Part shown: positions 12,219 to 24,086 of the stretch, piece by piece | Position numbering within the stretch: the first letter of the stretch is position 1 | Layout of the letters: every line of letters begins with the position of its first letter | From: Dysidea avara | Taxonomy: Eukaryota > Porifera > Demospongiae > Dictyoceratida > Dysideidae | Reading direction: 5' to 3' | Assembly (NCBI RefSeq): GCF_963678975.1 | Contig: NC_089274.1 | Coordinates: 48,390,075 to 48,454,074 of the forward strand | DNA: 64,000 nucleotides | Position numbers and translations under genes: made by a program | Notes under the pieces: model-generated | The model's database searches: none | What the model was told of the DNA's origin: nothing | The model's input: only the letters and a program-made list of their open reading frames with translations

Positions 12219-13283
12219 ATGGATAATACTATGGTAAAGCTTAATGTTGGTGGCCAGGTTTTCACAACTGGTCGTTCAACGTTAACCAAATATCCGTCAT
12301 CTATGTTGGCAACTATGTTCTCTGACAGACAGGCGGGATCTCTGGTTAAGGACAAGGGCGGCACCGTATTCATTGATAGGGACGGCCACTTGTTTTCCCA
12401 TTTACTTGAATGGCTTAGAACTGGACACATAAGACTTTGCAAAATTGAAGAAAAAGAGGCGCTACAAGTCGAAGCGGATTATTTCTTGCTGGAGGCACTC
12501 AGTACTAAACTAAAGAACATTGTTTACAGGGAGAAGATCTCTAATTCAGATTTCTGGAAGTTATCCCAACTTGGTATACTATATTCTGATGGAGGTCAAA
12601 AGAACAGCCATTTCGTCTTGACTTACGCTGACCTGAGGAGCATCACGGGGTTGCGGTGCTTGTTCACGAAGACAAGCTTAGTGAGAAACTGTACACAGTT
12701 TGTGTTCACTGGCTGCGACCTAAGAGGAGTCATCCTTAGCAATATTGACTTTGGAACTACTGGCTCAGGGCTGGATTTCGACCATGCTCTAATGAATAAT
12801 GCTACTTTTGAGAAATCAGTAATAAAAGCATCTTTTAAAGGTGCCAAGTTGTGTCAATGTAATTTTCAAGATGTTAAATTTACTGGTGGAAGCACTTGTT
12901 TTGATCAGGCTGATTTGACAGAAGCTAATTTCACAGATAGTTCTGTGCGATGTGGAAGCTTTACGAACTGTGTCCTAAAATCTGCACAGTTTAACAAAGC
13001 TATTTTAGAGAGCTGTAATTTCTTCAGTGCTAACATGGTAGAGGCATCATTTGCACATACACAAATGAAGAATGCTTGTCTAGACTATGGAGAATTAACT
13101 GGCGCAGTTTTAGCAGAAGCTAATCTCAGTGGGGCAACATTAAAACATGCCAACTTGAGTAGGGCCAGTTTCCGTGGAGCATCACTTGTAAAAGCCAACC
13201 TGTCTCACTCCAATTGTTGTGGAACTGATTTTAATGAAGCTGATAAAAAGGCTGCAATTTATGAAGGAACTATATTATTTTAA
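12219..13283 (+). CDS. KCTD9: KCTD9-like BTB/T1 and pentapeptide-repeat protein, single exon
   Basis: Uninterrupted 354-residue ORF. Residues about 5-95 form a BTB/T1 fold (VKLNVGGQVFTTGRSTL, then LFSHLLEWLRTG), which in KCTD proteins oligomerises and can recruit Cullin-3. From about residue 165 to the end run pentapeptide repeats of the A(N/D)LxxA type (ANLSGATLKHANLSRASFRG), predicted to form a right-handed quadrilateral helix. BTB plus pentapeptides is the KCTD9 layout. The usual N-terminal KHA domain is missing: the BTB starts at residue 5. No intron interrupts the ORF. ATG at 12219 is the first in frame next to the BTB. A poly(A) signal lies at 13326. Function as an E3 adaptor is inferred from the family. 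Confidence 0.9.
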   Translation: MDNTMVKLNVGGQVFTTGRSTLTKYPSSMLATMFSDRQAGSLVKDKGGTVFIDRDGHLFSHLLEWLRTGHIRLCKIEEKEALQVEADYFLLEALSTKLKNIVYREKISNSDFWKLSQLGILYSDGGQKNSHFVLTYADLRSITGLRCLFTKTSLVRNCTQFVFTGCDLRGVILSNIDFGTTGSGLDFDHALMNNATFEKSVIKASFKGAKLCQCNFQDVKFTGGSTCFDQADLTEANFTDSSVRCGSFTNCVLKSAQFNKAILESCNFFSANMVEASFAHTQMKNACLDYGELTGAVLAEANLSGATLKHANLSRASFRGASLVKANLSHSNCCGTDFNEADKKAAIYEGTILF

Positions 13284-13325
13284 TTATCATGATAGTAGAT
13301 GAATTTTTTTTGTATTAATTTGTAT

Positions 13326-13331
13326 AATAAA
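13326..13331 (+). terminator. Poly(A) signal AATAAA for the KCTD9-like gene
   Basis: Canonical AATAAA 43 bp after the stop codon. The next gene's first exon starts only 90 bp further on. Confidence 0.6.
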
Positions 13332-13420
13332 TTTTATGTGCTCTTGATCTTTTAAGTGTTAATCATAAGCGCTAGTGTTAACCTTTGTTGTATTATATGT
13401 GTGATAGCTAAGACGGCTTT

Positions 13421-15698
13421 ATGATCACGGCAAGAAGACTCCGCGGCGAAATGAATATTACCGGAGATCGGGACAATGGTGAGTAACATAGACTATTAGA
13501 TCTAGCGATGATGAACTTTTTCACGAAAATTTTGCCCGTCAACATTTCTTTTGGCCCAAATGTAGACTCGAAATCTCTAGCTAAATAAACTTCTTGTACT
13601 GTTTCTAACGGAATAGAACTAACCTAGATTGTATTCATTGTGTAAGGAGAGAGGTTAATATGCAGCATTACTTGTTGTGGGCTCGTGAATTTCAGGTACT
13701 AAATCGTATTCATAGCAACTAGATTTGTGGAGTAGCTATAGCCCCATGGTGAAGGAGGTGGTTAAATCCAGTCACTTGAAATAGTTCTATTATTATCACT
13801 GTATGTTGATGTTGAAGGGTATAGCTAATAAGAGAGGAGAGACAACAATACTTGGTTCAGTCCCCCAAATGAAGCAATGCATGTCACCCAGTCGGTGTGA
13901 TTTCTTGATATTCTATTCCGTGTCATAGTTTTTATGGCAGGAAGGAAAAATGTATTTTTATTCTCATTGTATCCCTAGTTGTATGGTTTTGTTGGTGTGT
14001 GCTGTGAGTGATTCAGACCAATATAAGGAATAGCTACCGGTCTATTGTTCATGTATACATGTAGCCAGCTATGCACTGCTGACACTCACCCCCACCACAC
14101 ACACACACACGCACACACAAAGATGGACACAGCATTTAGCAGGTATCTGGTTGTCCTATGGAGCAAGGTTGAGTCACTTGGAGTTCAAGTGACTTTTTGT
14201 TTGGGTAATTTGTGCCATGTTTGCAGTATTTGATGCATGTCTAGCAGCTATACCTGGTTGACTTTGAGAAGATGGAAGACTTTGTCTGAACTGTTTTCCT
14301 GTTTGTAATCTTATTTTTGTCCTGAATTGCTGCAGATTCCCTTAATACTAATCTAATAAATATTATATCTCACCTGCATCTTGAGTTCTCAGAAGTATGC
14401 CTTATAAGGGCAATGTTTGTGGAGATAGTTCTTGGATAGATGTCACATTTTCTGCTCTCACCATGAGAGAAATTATATATTAGTGCATCATCTCTTGCTA
14501 CAAACATATTCCCCTAATTGTCCTGCTGTACTCTAGGCTGTGATTTGTATTCATGTCTGGTCATTTGTTACGCATTTCTCACTACATATATCTCTGTTAT
14601 AGTCTGTTAGAGCTAACAAACAATAACAACATTATTTTATTAATTGTGCAGATTTACAAATGGCTGCAACATTTGGTAAAATGTTACTGGAGAAGAATGA
14701 GCAGCTTGAGCAAGACTTGAGAAATTTACAGAAGGTAGCTGAAGAGACGACATTAGAAAATCAGGTAAGACACAAACTACAGGTGTATGTGTCATTAGTA
14801 TGATGACATATTCCATTTGTAGTGCTTGAACAAACAGCTGGTGACATGCAAGGAGACAGTATCCCAGTATGCAGTACAGTGTGGTGACCTCGAGGATCGA
14901 TTGACTGAACTTGATCTTGTCAAGTCCAGATTGGAAAAGAAGATTGCACAATTGGAGTTAGCTATGAGCAATAAGATGGGAGAAATCAAGTTACTTCAAG
15001 TTGAGCTAGATGATGTTCATAGCAATAATGCTTGTTTAGAAGAGGAAAATTGTTTACTGAAGAAGAAGAGTGAAGAAATATCAGAATTGCTATTGACTTC
15101 TAGTGATGTCAGCAAAGATAAGGAGATTTTGGAATTGAAATTTAGTAATAGGTCTCTAAACAGTAAAATACATTCAGCTTCAAAAGAGAAAATGAGACTG
15201 GAAGGAGAAATAGCTACCCTGGTAGATACAAATCGTACACTAGAACAATCACTAGCTGAAGCAGAGGGAAAGATAAGCAAGTTGATGTCAAAAATGGACT
15301 TGCTGGAATCCGAGAAGACTCAAAATCACCTCACCAACAATGTGGATTCCACAGATCACCCTGGTGTAGTCATGGAGAACCAAGTAGAAGGATCAGTCAA
15401 AAATGGAGTGTCATTATTTGGTGAATTAGACATGCAATTTCTTCAGCTGCAAAAGCAATTTCAAGATCTGGTCACAACATGCAACTGTTCTGCCAGCCTG
15501 CCTTTTAAGGACAAGTATGCCCACAAGAAGATTGAGCAGCAAAGGTCTCCATCAGTTACGAGGAAGCCATTTCAACACATCTTTGATAAGATCTACGCAA
15601 CTCTGAAGGAGACAACAATCGTTGCAGATAGGCTACTCCTACAAACTACAATGGATACTATGGATGCTGAAAACATCACTGAGGGAGTTGTATCATAA
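13421..15698 (+). CDS. CDR2: CDR2-family coiled-coil protein with CC1-box-like motif
   Basis: Three exons by eye: 13421-13478, 14652-14764 and 14823-15698; phases agree and give 348 residues. The N-terminal AATFGKMLLEKNEQLEQ equals the conserved start of CDR2/CDR2L and carries the AAxxG pattern of the CC1 box that in BICD-type adaptors contacts dynein light intermediate chain. A long heptad-rich coiled coil follows to about residue 220. The C-terminal GVSLFGELDMQFLQLQKQF and FQHIFDKIYATLKET blocks align with the two conserved C-terminal CDR2 segments as I remember them. The first short exon is the least certain part. The gene converges with the VWA5-type gene on the other strand; the two stop codons are 212 bp apart. 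Confidence 0.83.
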
Positions 15699-15820
15699 AC
15701 TGTTAGTAAAATAACCAATTCTGTTTTTGTATTATTTACAGAATACACAGAGTAATACTGTACAGTGTACATAATATATTTCATTACAAAAGAACTGAGT
15801 GTATTTATATACATGAGTAG

Positions 15821-15826
15821 AATAAA
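15821..15826 (+). terminator. Poly(A) signal AATAAA for the CDR2-like gene
   Basis: AATAAA 122 bp after the stop codon, in the short space between two convergent genes. Confidence 0.55.
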
Positions 15827-15910
15827 CACAATATATTGTGACTGTGAGTAAGAGTAGGTTTACAACTTAAAATATACATTTAAGAAATTTTAAAAAATAA
15901 AAATGATCAG

Positions 15911-18900
15911 TTACGCAGATGAAACACTGATCTGTTCAATAAAATTCCTGGCACGTTCCACAGCATGGCAGCTACTAATGTTAACACTGTCCAACCATCC
16001 AATGGCCTTCTCCACTAGAAGTTTCCATTCAGCTTCATAGATAATGAAGTGAAGTTGCAGGCAAGCGACAGCAAGTGCGGTAGCCCAGAATGGCTCATGG
16101 TCAAAGGGGAGTTTCCCATTTCCGTTACACTTTAGAGAGCTTGTACAGTTGACCAGTCCAGTTTGAGTGTGGATAAAATCTTCTACTTGTTTGTGAGGGA
16201 TCCCAATTGCTGCAGAGAACGGTTCACTCACATACCATGCTCCATCAAAGGCCTGCATGTTGATCAGGGGCATCATGGCGGCTGGTCCTGTGATGGGCTG
16301 TTGAATAATGTTCATTTGACAACTACCATAGTCCTGTATGTCATCTTGACTGGTATCTGTTAGTGACATACAAGCCATACTGGAGTTAGGTAGAGAATCT
16401 TCAATTAACGAATCATCGAGCCTAAGTGATTTAGCAACTTGAGGAACATGATCAAGCTTCCTCTTTCTCACAACGTCGCCATTCATGGTTCCATAAGATG
16501 TCTCATCCGACACTTCACCACTGCCAGACTGGAAATAGATTGATGGATGGATCAGTTGTCCTTCTGGGCCCCACTGCAACTTCTCAGTGGAGCTTTGAGT
16601 GTCTATCTCGTCTTCAATTCGTTGACCATCCTCAACTAAATCTTGATAACTACCAAACACAGAGTCAAGACTGACAGAAATGAGTGACTTCAATGAATTA
16701 CTGACTGAACTAACCGCTCCTTTAAACATATTACCCAGAGAATTTGATGTTGGTAAGAAAGATGGTGTATCGGCTATGTGATATTTATTTGATCCATTTC
16801 GTTGCCGGTAGTAATGTCTATGTCCCTTATGATGAGCTGGTCTACTAGAAGTTGGTAGTGGCTTGTGTTGGGCACACACCTCAGGAATGACTTGGTTTAC
16901 AGTGAGGAAGGATGAATCCTTATTGGACAGGTAGTTTAGACAACAAGGGATGTGATGTTGGCTACTCAACTGAGTCAATTGTTGGCTGACATTACAGGCT
17001 TGTGTTGACTTGTCCCCATCCTCTGTCAGGCTCTGCTCATCCTGGCTTCTGCGTCTAGAAATGGACAAGCTTCTTTCAAGTTGCTGAATCTTAGACCATC
17101 CCAATAATCTATCTGTGATGGAGTAAGCTTCACAGATGCCAGACTTGTCTACTTCACAGATGTTGTTGAAAGTCTGTTCAAACCTGTGCGTACTTCCAAC
17201 TTTGGCAGAGACCACAGCAGAGGGTTCAGCATCATCTGCATCAGCTGTATCAGTGCCATTGTCCACGACTCTCCCCCAGTATGAGACACTACCGCCATTA
17301 AACACAGCTCCACGATGGCCACACACCGTCTCCACAATATCATAGTTTAGTGGAGGGTGCCAAGTAATGCCAACATCAGTCAAGGCTGGCTTCAAGCTTT
17401 CCTCTAAAGCTCTTATCACCTACAAAAAAAAAACACAGAGCAATGGTAACATTTCAATATGGCAGGGAGAACTACACCTTTAAGGAGAGGCCAGTTACAA
17501 TAGCCAGGCATGTTAATAGAATACACTGGGCTATCATGAATAATGTTTGGAAAGCTGATACTATTCATAAGCTGCTATGCAACCATAGCAAGTATCAGCT
17601 GATAACACAATTGGATAACAACTGGACTGGCTTCCCAAAGAGCCAGGGACTGATTACACAGCAACAAGCATTTTTCTCACGATTGAGTCACATTCACAGA
17701 CAGACTATAAGCAGTTGTTAACACACATGTGCAACATGCTATTAGTGATATAATAAGAAATGAGAAGTCTAGACACACTATCAAATAGGACTAAATAAGA
17801 AATAATTGTGAATGGGCTAATCCCTAGTAATGTTATGTTACACATCTACTATGTCAACTGATAGGATTAGATTTTGTCATTGGATTAATTACTTTGCATC
17901 ATAACACATCATAGCGCTTGTAAGTTGTAATAATAAGATAACCAATAATGCGGACTACGTAGTGACTTAATTCTGGATAGCTGGGATAAATACACACATG
18001 TACATTCTAGCTATGTACTAAGCGAGCAAGCACGATCAAGTGGGTGTGTGCGCACACACACACGCGCACACGTACACACACGTACACGCACACACACACC
18101 CCAAATTACAAAGCTGAAATAGTGAAAGAAAGATTTCCAAAAAGGTTTACACCTGTAACACACATCCCCAACAATTCTCCTAAACTCACATCACTGACTG
18201 ATGTTATATAACAACAGAAGACAGCTGGAGACAAAATGCCGGCAGTTACGACACAACGGGAACCCTAACAATGCACACACACAATGAGAAGGAGCTCCCA
18301 CAAGTAACAGGATACCATGCTGGGGCATGTTGAGACAGAATCCTCACACCACAGCCAATGGCCTCTGTGTGATCTGTCTAACTGAGGATACTGGTGTAGG
18401 AGGGTAGACATATTAGGCAATAGAGATGACTGAAAACTTTTACAAAAAATGCTGCCACTTCAAAAGAAATATCGGATAGCCAAAGACAAAATCTTTGATG
18501 AAATTAGTCTACCAGATCTATCCCAGCCCATCATGAATATTCTGTATAAAAATTATAACAAATCTGCTACACAAATCTCATTAAGATGCTGGACAGACTT
18601 GGTGAGTTTTGGTAGAAGAATCCAATTATCAGTCAACTGGTGACAGTCTCTAACATTAGGTGGCACCTAACAACTAAAAGGAATTTAATGACACTCTGGT
18701 TAAAGGTAGACTCTACAAAATAACCTCTTTATAATGAATACTTTAGTAACTAGATGGACTTCTATTTGAAGTCAGACAAGCTGGGACCAAAGCCTTGTCC
18801 TTAATCTGGTCAATTTTTTCCTCATCGAGTCCTGCCTCAATGAAAGAGGCTGGTAATCTCTCAGTACTAACTATGCCACACACACAAATTACATACTACT

Positions 18901-21900
18901 GTTAATCACAAAAGTAGCTTGACACCAATACTACAACGTGGCATTCTGGTATTGTACAAGTATTACAGAATTCTTGTAATTGATGGTGATACAATTTCAG
19001 CAACCATTTGACTTCAGTCGTGTTGTGTCTGGAGACAACACAATATCTAAAACTTGTAGAAGGCAGAGACCAGCAGACAACCAGGAACAGAAAGATTGTT
19101 ATTGGATATTTTCAAGACCCAAAGGTAACTACTGACACACAAACTGTTAGAACTATCAAAGTATAACACAGCTTCATAAAGAGGCTTATCAACAAACACA
19201 GTGAATTGACAGTAATTTTCAGAACTAAAATTGTTTTGGCAAGTCTTGGTTGGCAATTTTTGGAAACACTGTGTAGCATTAGTGGAACCATGTTAAAGGA
19301 TACTAAATTGAGGACAGCCTCATTTGGTTGCTTTACAATCGACTAAAGCAATAAACATCAGTTACCAATTTTGGACACCATTTAGTTTTTATCCTTTGAA
19401 AATATGTGTCCTTAGTTAAGGGGTATTGGACCTAGACACATCACTCAACACACTGAAGCCTGCCTCACATTGGAGATGCTCTGCTCATTTGTGATTTGTC
19501 TAGCAGTCAATTATCCTGACATTAAATAACAGATGGGGTTTACGCTTGTTTATTATTTGTCTGGCTACACACCAGACAACACAACCTAATGCTTCATTCA
19601 GTCACACTCACTTAGCCAAGCAGAGGTTACATGACCAGTGTTTACACGGAATAGTGGGTTTAACCACACTACAACATGTCTGCCTAATGTCTGCCCACAG
19701 AACTAGTTATACTGTATGGATGATATTAAAACAGTGATGTGTGGTTGTCTGGCAATGTTAAGAGATAGCCACAACCAGGATATGTGCCTAACTGCACATA
19801 AAATGTAGGGCCTGAACACTTACATACAACACCTCAGGCAATAGACACACTTAACCACTTTGTGTAATCTGACACTAAGGTAGCAATGTTGCACTGCTAT
19901 CAACAAGTTGAGTTAATTGTTGCAAACATTCATGATGTTTGGCCACCCAGAATTGTTCTGGGCTCTAGGGAGGTTTGTTTACACATTGTACCTTTTCTTG
20001 AAGACGATCTTTTGTGCTGACCATAGCATGTCTTCCATTAGATAAAGCTGCAACTCCCAATACAAGTTCTTGACAAGCTTCTGAGCCAATCCCAAACGTG
20101 TGACACCTAAGAGATGAAAAGAAATTACAGGCACATCAAAAAGTCACTTTTTTGTCCTGAAATTAGTCAGCAATAAAACAAAATTTGATCTACCTACAGA
20201 TATAGACTAGCAATGAATAGGATTGTACAAGGCTTCACCTCAGACCAAACTTCCAACTGAAGTGTTACACACATTACATCAAACAGGATTTAAATATTTT
20301 AACACAGTTGAAAAAATTATCTCCTTGTTGAATTAATTTTGACAATATTGAATTTAATTTTGACAATATTACAACGCCAATAATTACATTACTCTAATGC
20401 CCTACTACTGTCAGGTGGTGTTTGCTATAGCAACAGGAGGATGTATGTCTAGACAGACCAGTAGTCAAGCAGGTGTGAATATTACAAACATTTCGTGCAG
20501 GGAGGAACCAATACTCGGGACCCCCTACTAAGAAAACAGATCCAAATTCACAAGTTATTTGTCTATAATAGACAGCTTATATGGACCCTGGGATTACACT
20601 AGTAATACATTATGTCTGGAACATTTCTGGCTTCCCTAGTTTACACAAATCACTAATTGTAATCTACTTCACATAAATCAACAGTTTACTTTAGTACAAA
20701 CGTCAATCTGAAGTTGTAAAGAAATGGAAAGCAGTCATAAAGAACTCTTCAAACAAACACAGTTCCAATTGCCTTTATGTTACAGACAAACATGTACAGG
20801 GCATACCACAGCAAGTAGGATAGCATGAGCTAAGGGCTACACCCCAAGAATTGCATTTCCCTTATAAATTAGCTAATATTTCCTGTACCAAGTTTGTCAT
20901 CCAATAAAAGATCCCAGCTATGCAGGGGGGGGATGCTAATGGGATGGTGTTAGATAGAGGATTAATGTGTTTTCCCAACTCCTAGAATTCCTGGATGACA
21001 GAAGACACTTAATAGAAGTATTCATAAGCTGTGGCCAAAACAACCATTAACTATTCAAGCCATCTTGTGGCCAGCCAGCCTTGACCAATTATATACAAAG
21101 CTATTTAAGAATTAGACCATGTCTGAGTAGATTGTTATCAGTTAGAAACCATATAAACTGAATAGTATGCAGAACACAAGAACTAATGTTATTCTTATAT
21201 CAATATTGAAGTACCTGATTTGGTGACTGTATTTTTGTATTTCTCTCAAAACAGCTTTAGTATTGGTGACAGCTCCATCAGTAAGAATAAATATTTGTCG
21301 AGGCATGTCACCTACGAGGGGCTTCTTCAGAATCCAGTGTAGCGGGTTGAGCAGCTCCGTACCTCCAAGACTTGCTTGAAGCTTGTGTGCAAACGCCATT
21401 GCTCTTTCCACCGTCTCCTTAGAGTATTTCTGGCTGTCTTCAAATAAGTTGCGATAAGTTGAGCCGAACGCAACAACATTAAAGTAACAGGAGACAGGCA
21501 AACTCTTGATAAATAGCATCAGTGCATCTGCTGCACTCTGAATACTTGCACCGCACATACTACCACTGCAGTCTACAAGAAAAATGAACTCTGAGGGAAA
21601 CTTCAAGTGTGCAACTCGAGGGTCGTGATCTGATACAAACAAGTGATCAAGCATGACAAGGTACTCTCTGTGGCATGAACCATTGCAGCGTTCCAAACTG
21701 CTTGAAGATGTTACCAGGAGATGAGGTGATGGCTTTGGGAGGTAGTCAATTGTGAATTCTAATATTGTAGAGGGTTTATGTTCATTGGTGAAACATAAAC
21801 TGGCAAAATTTCTATTAGTTCCATGGATACGCCACTTGACTGCAGCAGCATTTTCCTCATCCCAAATGTTAACTGTGTCTATTGGATGTGGACTAACACA

Positions 21901-22536
21901 CTCTAGAGAATAGGAGAACATTGTTTTCTTGTTCCAACCATACCACACTGGAATACAGCTAGATTTACCATCATACGTTGGCTTTAGCTCAAGAAGAAAG
22001 TTTAAATCAATAGTGAGCATTGAGCTAGCTGGTATCTCCTGCACACGTAGCACACAATCCTCATTGGAAGTGTACACGTTATAGCTGCTTGTTGTCTTGG
22101 AGCAAACCAGTTGTCTAAAGTGGCTCTTTATTTTACTGAACGTTCTGTGTTTGTGTGTGACTTTTCCTTTCAGGCACTCCCTGTCTTTAAACACCATTTC
22201 TGTTCTTTCTTCACATTTCTCACGTCTACTACAAGTCAAGGCAACGTCTGTTACTCTACAATAGTGAATTGCACTTTGATATCTTACGTAACTTGGCACG
22301 TACAACAAGATCTCTTTATATTCCTTCTGGGACAAGTCAAAATGTAGCACGCACTTTCCCTCGCCTTTGGAGCCGACCAACTTGACATCGACGGACCGGG
22401 AGGTAGGCGGTAGCTCATGGCAGCGACCGCCAGCATAGAATAGGAGATTAGCTGAGAGCATCGTGACTAACTTCTCCGGTTCCAAATATTCACAACATTC
22501 AATCAACTGAGATTGGCTGTAGTGGATCGGAGCCAA
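15911..22536 (-). CDS. VWA5-type von Willebrand factor A domain protein
   Basis: Three exons by eye: 22536-21215, 20106-19992 and 17419-15911, phases consistent, 981 residues. The VWA domain starts about residue 316 with the complete MIDAS metal site: DCSGS (D322, S324, S326), T393 in GGTEL and D420 in LTDG. It continues across the intron as TFGIGSEACQELV. TWHPP and the C-terminal FWATALAVACLQ...EWKLLVEKAIGWLD match the conserved tail of VWA5A/PARP4-like proteins. The first 300 residues should correspond to the VIT and linker region but are divergent. The middle (about 560-800) is low complexity and Ser-rich. VWA5 proteins are intracellular and poorly characterised; the role is unknown. Whether it is closer to VWA5A or VWA5B cannot be settled here. 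Confidence 0.88.
17420..19991. other. Second intron of the VWA5-type gene
   Basis: Besides a CA/TG microsatellite at 18042-18099 I see no repeat, RNA gene or conserved ORF in these 2.6 kb. The plus-strand ORF at 17443 has no recognisable motif. Confidence 0.5.
18042..18099. repeat. (CA)n/(TG)n compound microsatellite
   Basis: Short TG run followed by interrupted CA repeats in the VWA5-type intron. Confidence 0.9.
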
Positions 22537-23160
22537 TTAGCGAGGACTCTTTTATACCAAGACGCCAATCCCATACACTAGGTTGGTTTTAGGAAGCCAC
22601 AATATACACCACAGGCATCGATCAGAATTCTCCACGTGCCCCAAACCAAATTAAAAGACTCGTTTTGCGAATTTAAAGTTTGCTAGCCCTGAGGTATTTG
22701 TTTATTAATGTATTGAAACTTTATAGCGTGCTAACTAGAAGAATCACCCAATTGCCAAGTCCTCGTTCGTGATCACTGTGACACAGCTAGACCAGTATGG
22801 TTGGATTACAAACTGACCCCTGATGTAACTGCATTACTAGCAATAGCTACAGACCTATGATGTCATTGTTTGGACTGGTAGCTAGCCACATCACTCAGTG
22901 ATGTCACTAGGGATACGGACATTGTTAGGTCAAATATCACTCCAAATACTCAGACAATAATTTAACTCATATATGCACTGTATGCAAAGTAGCTGGCTAA
23001 AGACAGAAGAACATCATTGTACTGCCAGTGGGTTGGCTTTTTGACTTTGAGTCTGTTCCTGGGAAAAGTTTCTCACCCTTATGTAAACTACCCCAGAATT
23101 CCGATTAGCCACACTTTAGATGTCTTCTACACCATCAGTTGTTTGCTTGCATCTATGCAT

Positions 23161-23518
23161 CACAGTAAAATCAAAGTAGTGAACGTCACTACTTTATGTA
23201 GTGACGTTCACTACTTTTAGATTCACTACAACGTAGTGAATTATCAAAGTAGTGAAGATCACTACCAATGTAGTGACATTCACTACATTTTAATTCACTA
23301 CGTTGTAGTGAAATCATAATGTAGTGACGTTCACTACAAAAAGTAGTGACCTTCACTACATTTTAATTCACTACATTGTAGTGAAATCATAATGTAGTGA
23401 CGTTCACTACAAAAAAGTAGTGAACGTCACTACACAAAAATAGTGAGTATTGTGGCAGAGGTTTCACTACTAATTAGTAGTGACGTTCACTACTTTGTTT
23501 TTACTGTGTGGCACTAAT
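23161..23518. repeat. Array of twelve GTAGTGA/TCACTAC hairpins with inverted ends
   Basis: The 358-bp block starts CACAGTAAAATCAAAG and ends with the near complement CTTTGTTTTTACTGTG. Inside, the 7-mers GTAGTGA and TCACTAC occur about 25 times, paired as hairpins with 3-nt loops (GTAGTGA-N3-TCACTAC, or the reverse order). Neighbouring hairpins are separated by short AT spacers. An internal unit of about 82 bp is duplicated. The inverted ends suggest a MITE. No target-site duplication is evident. Confidence 0.9.
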
Positions 23519-23890
23519 TGTGGGGGGACTGTGATGTATGAGCTGAATAACTGACGTGACCTGATCCAGATGGCATAAGCCAAAATTTTGAGACTAGAGA
23601 AATAGCCAGGGCTTGCATCCAATGTATCTTTGCCTCAATTACCATCTATAATTCTGACTTATGACTTCATGCAGATTGAGAATAATTATAGTTTAACATA
23701 CTTTTGACTTTTGTGTTTTCAGCTCAGCACTGGAATACAGTCTTGCATATCTGACCCACGAAACTATGGTCCAATTCGCTGGAAGTATAGCTATGGACCT
23801 AACAAAAGTGCAGCTGCAGGTTTCACACAGATTATGCCAAGTTCTTGTTCTTGCAGGTCACTTGCAGGTCACTTGCAGAGTGACCTACAA

Positions 23891-24086
23891 GAGCAAGAAT
23901 GCAGGTCACTTACAGAGTAGTTACGTATAACTAGTTACACGCTTTGTAACTAGTAACTCAGCTAGTAACTGTCAAAAAGTAACTACATGAGCAAGAATGC
24001 AGGTCACTTACAGAGTAGTTACGTATAACTAGTTACACGCTTTGTAACTAGTAACTCAGCTAGTAACTGTCAAAAAGTAACTACAT
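23891..24086. repeat. Perfect tandem duplication of a 98-bp unit
   Basis: Units 23891-23988 and 23989-24086 are identical base for base. Each contains the palindrome-like pair ACTAGTTAC...GTAACTAGT. The copies are probably recent, or a local assembly duplication. Confidence 0.95.

Noticed and set aside
17443-17721. Plus-strand ORF of 92 codons antisense in a VWA5-type intron
   Set aside because: No motif, and no second exon could be joined.
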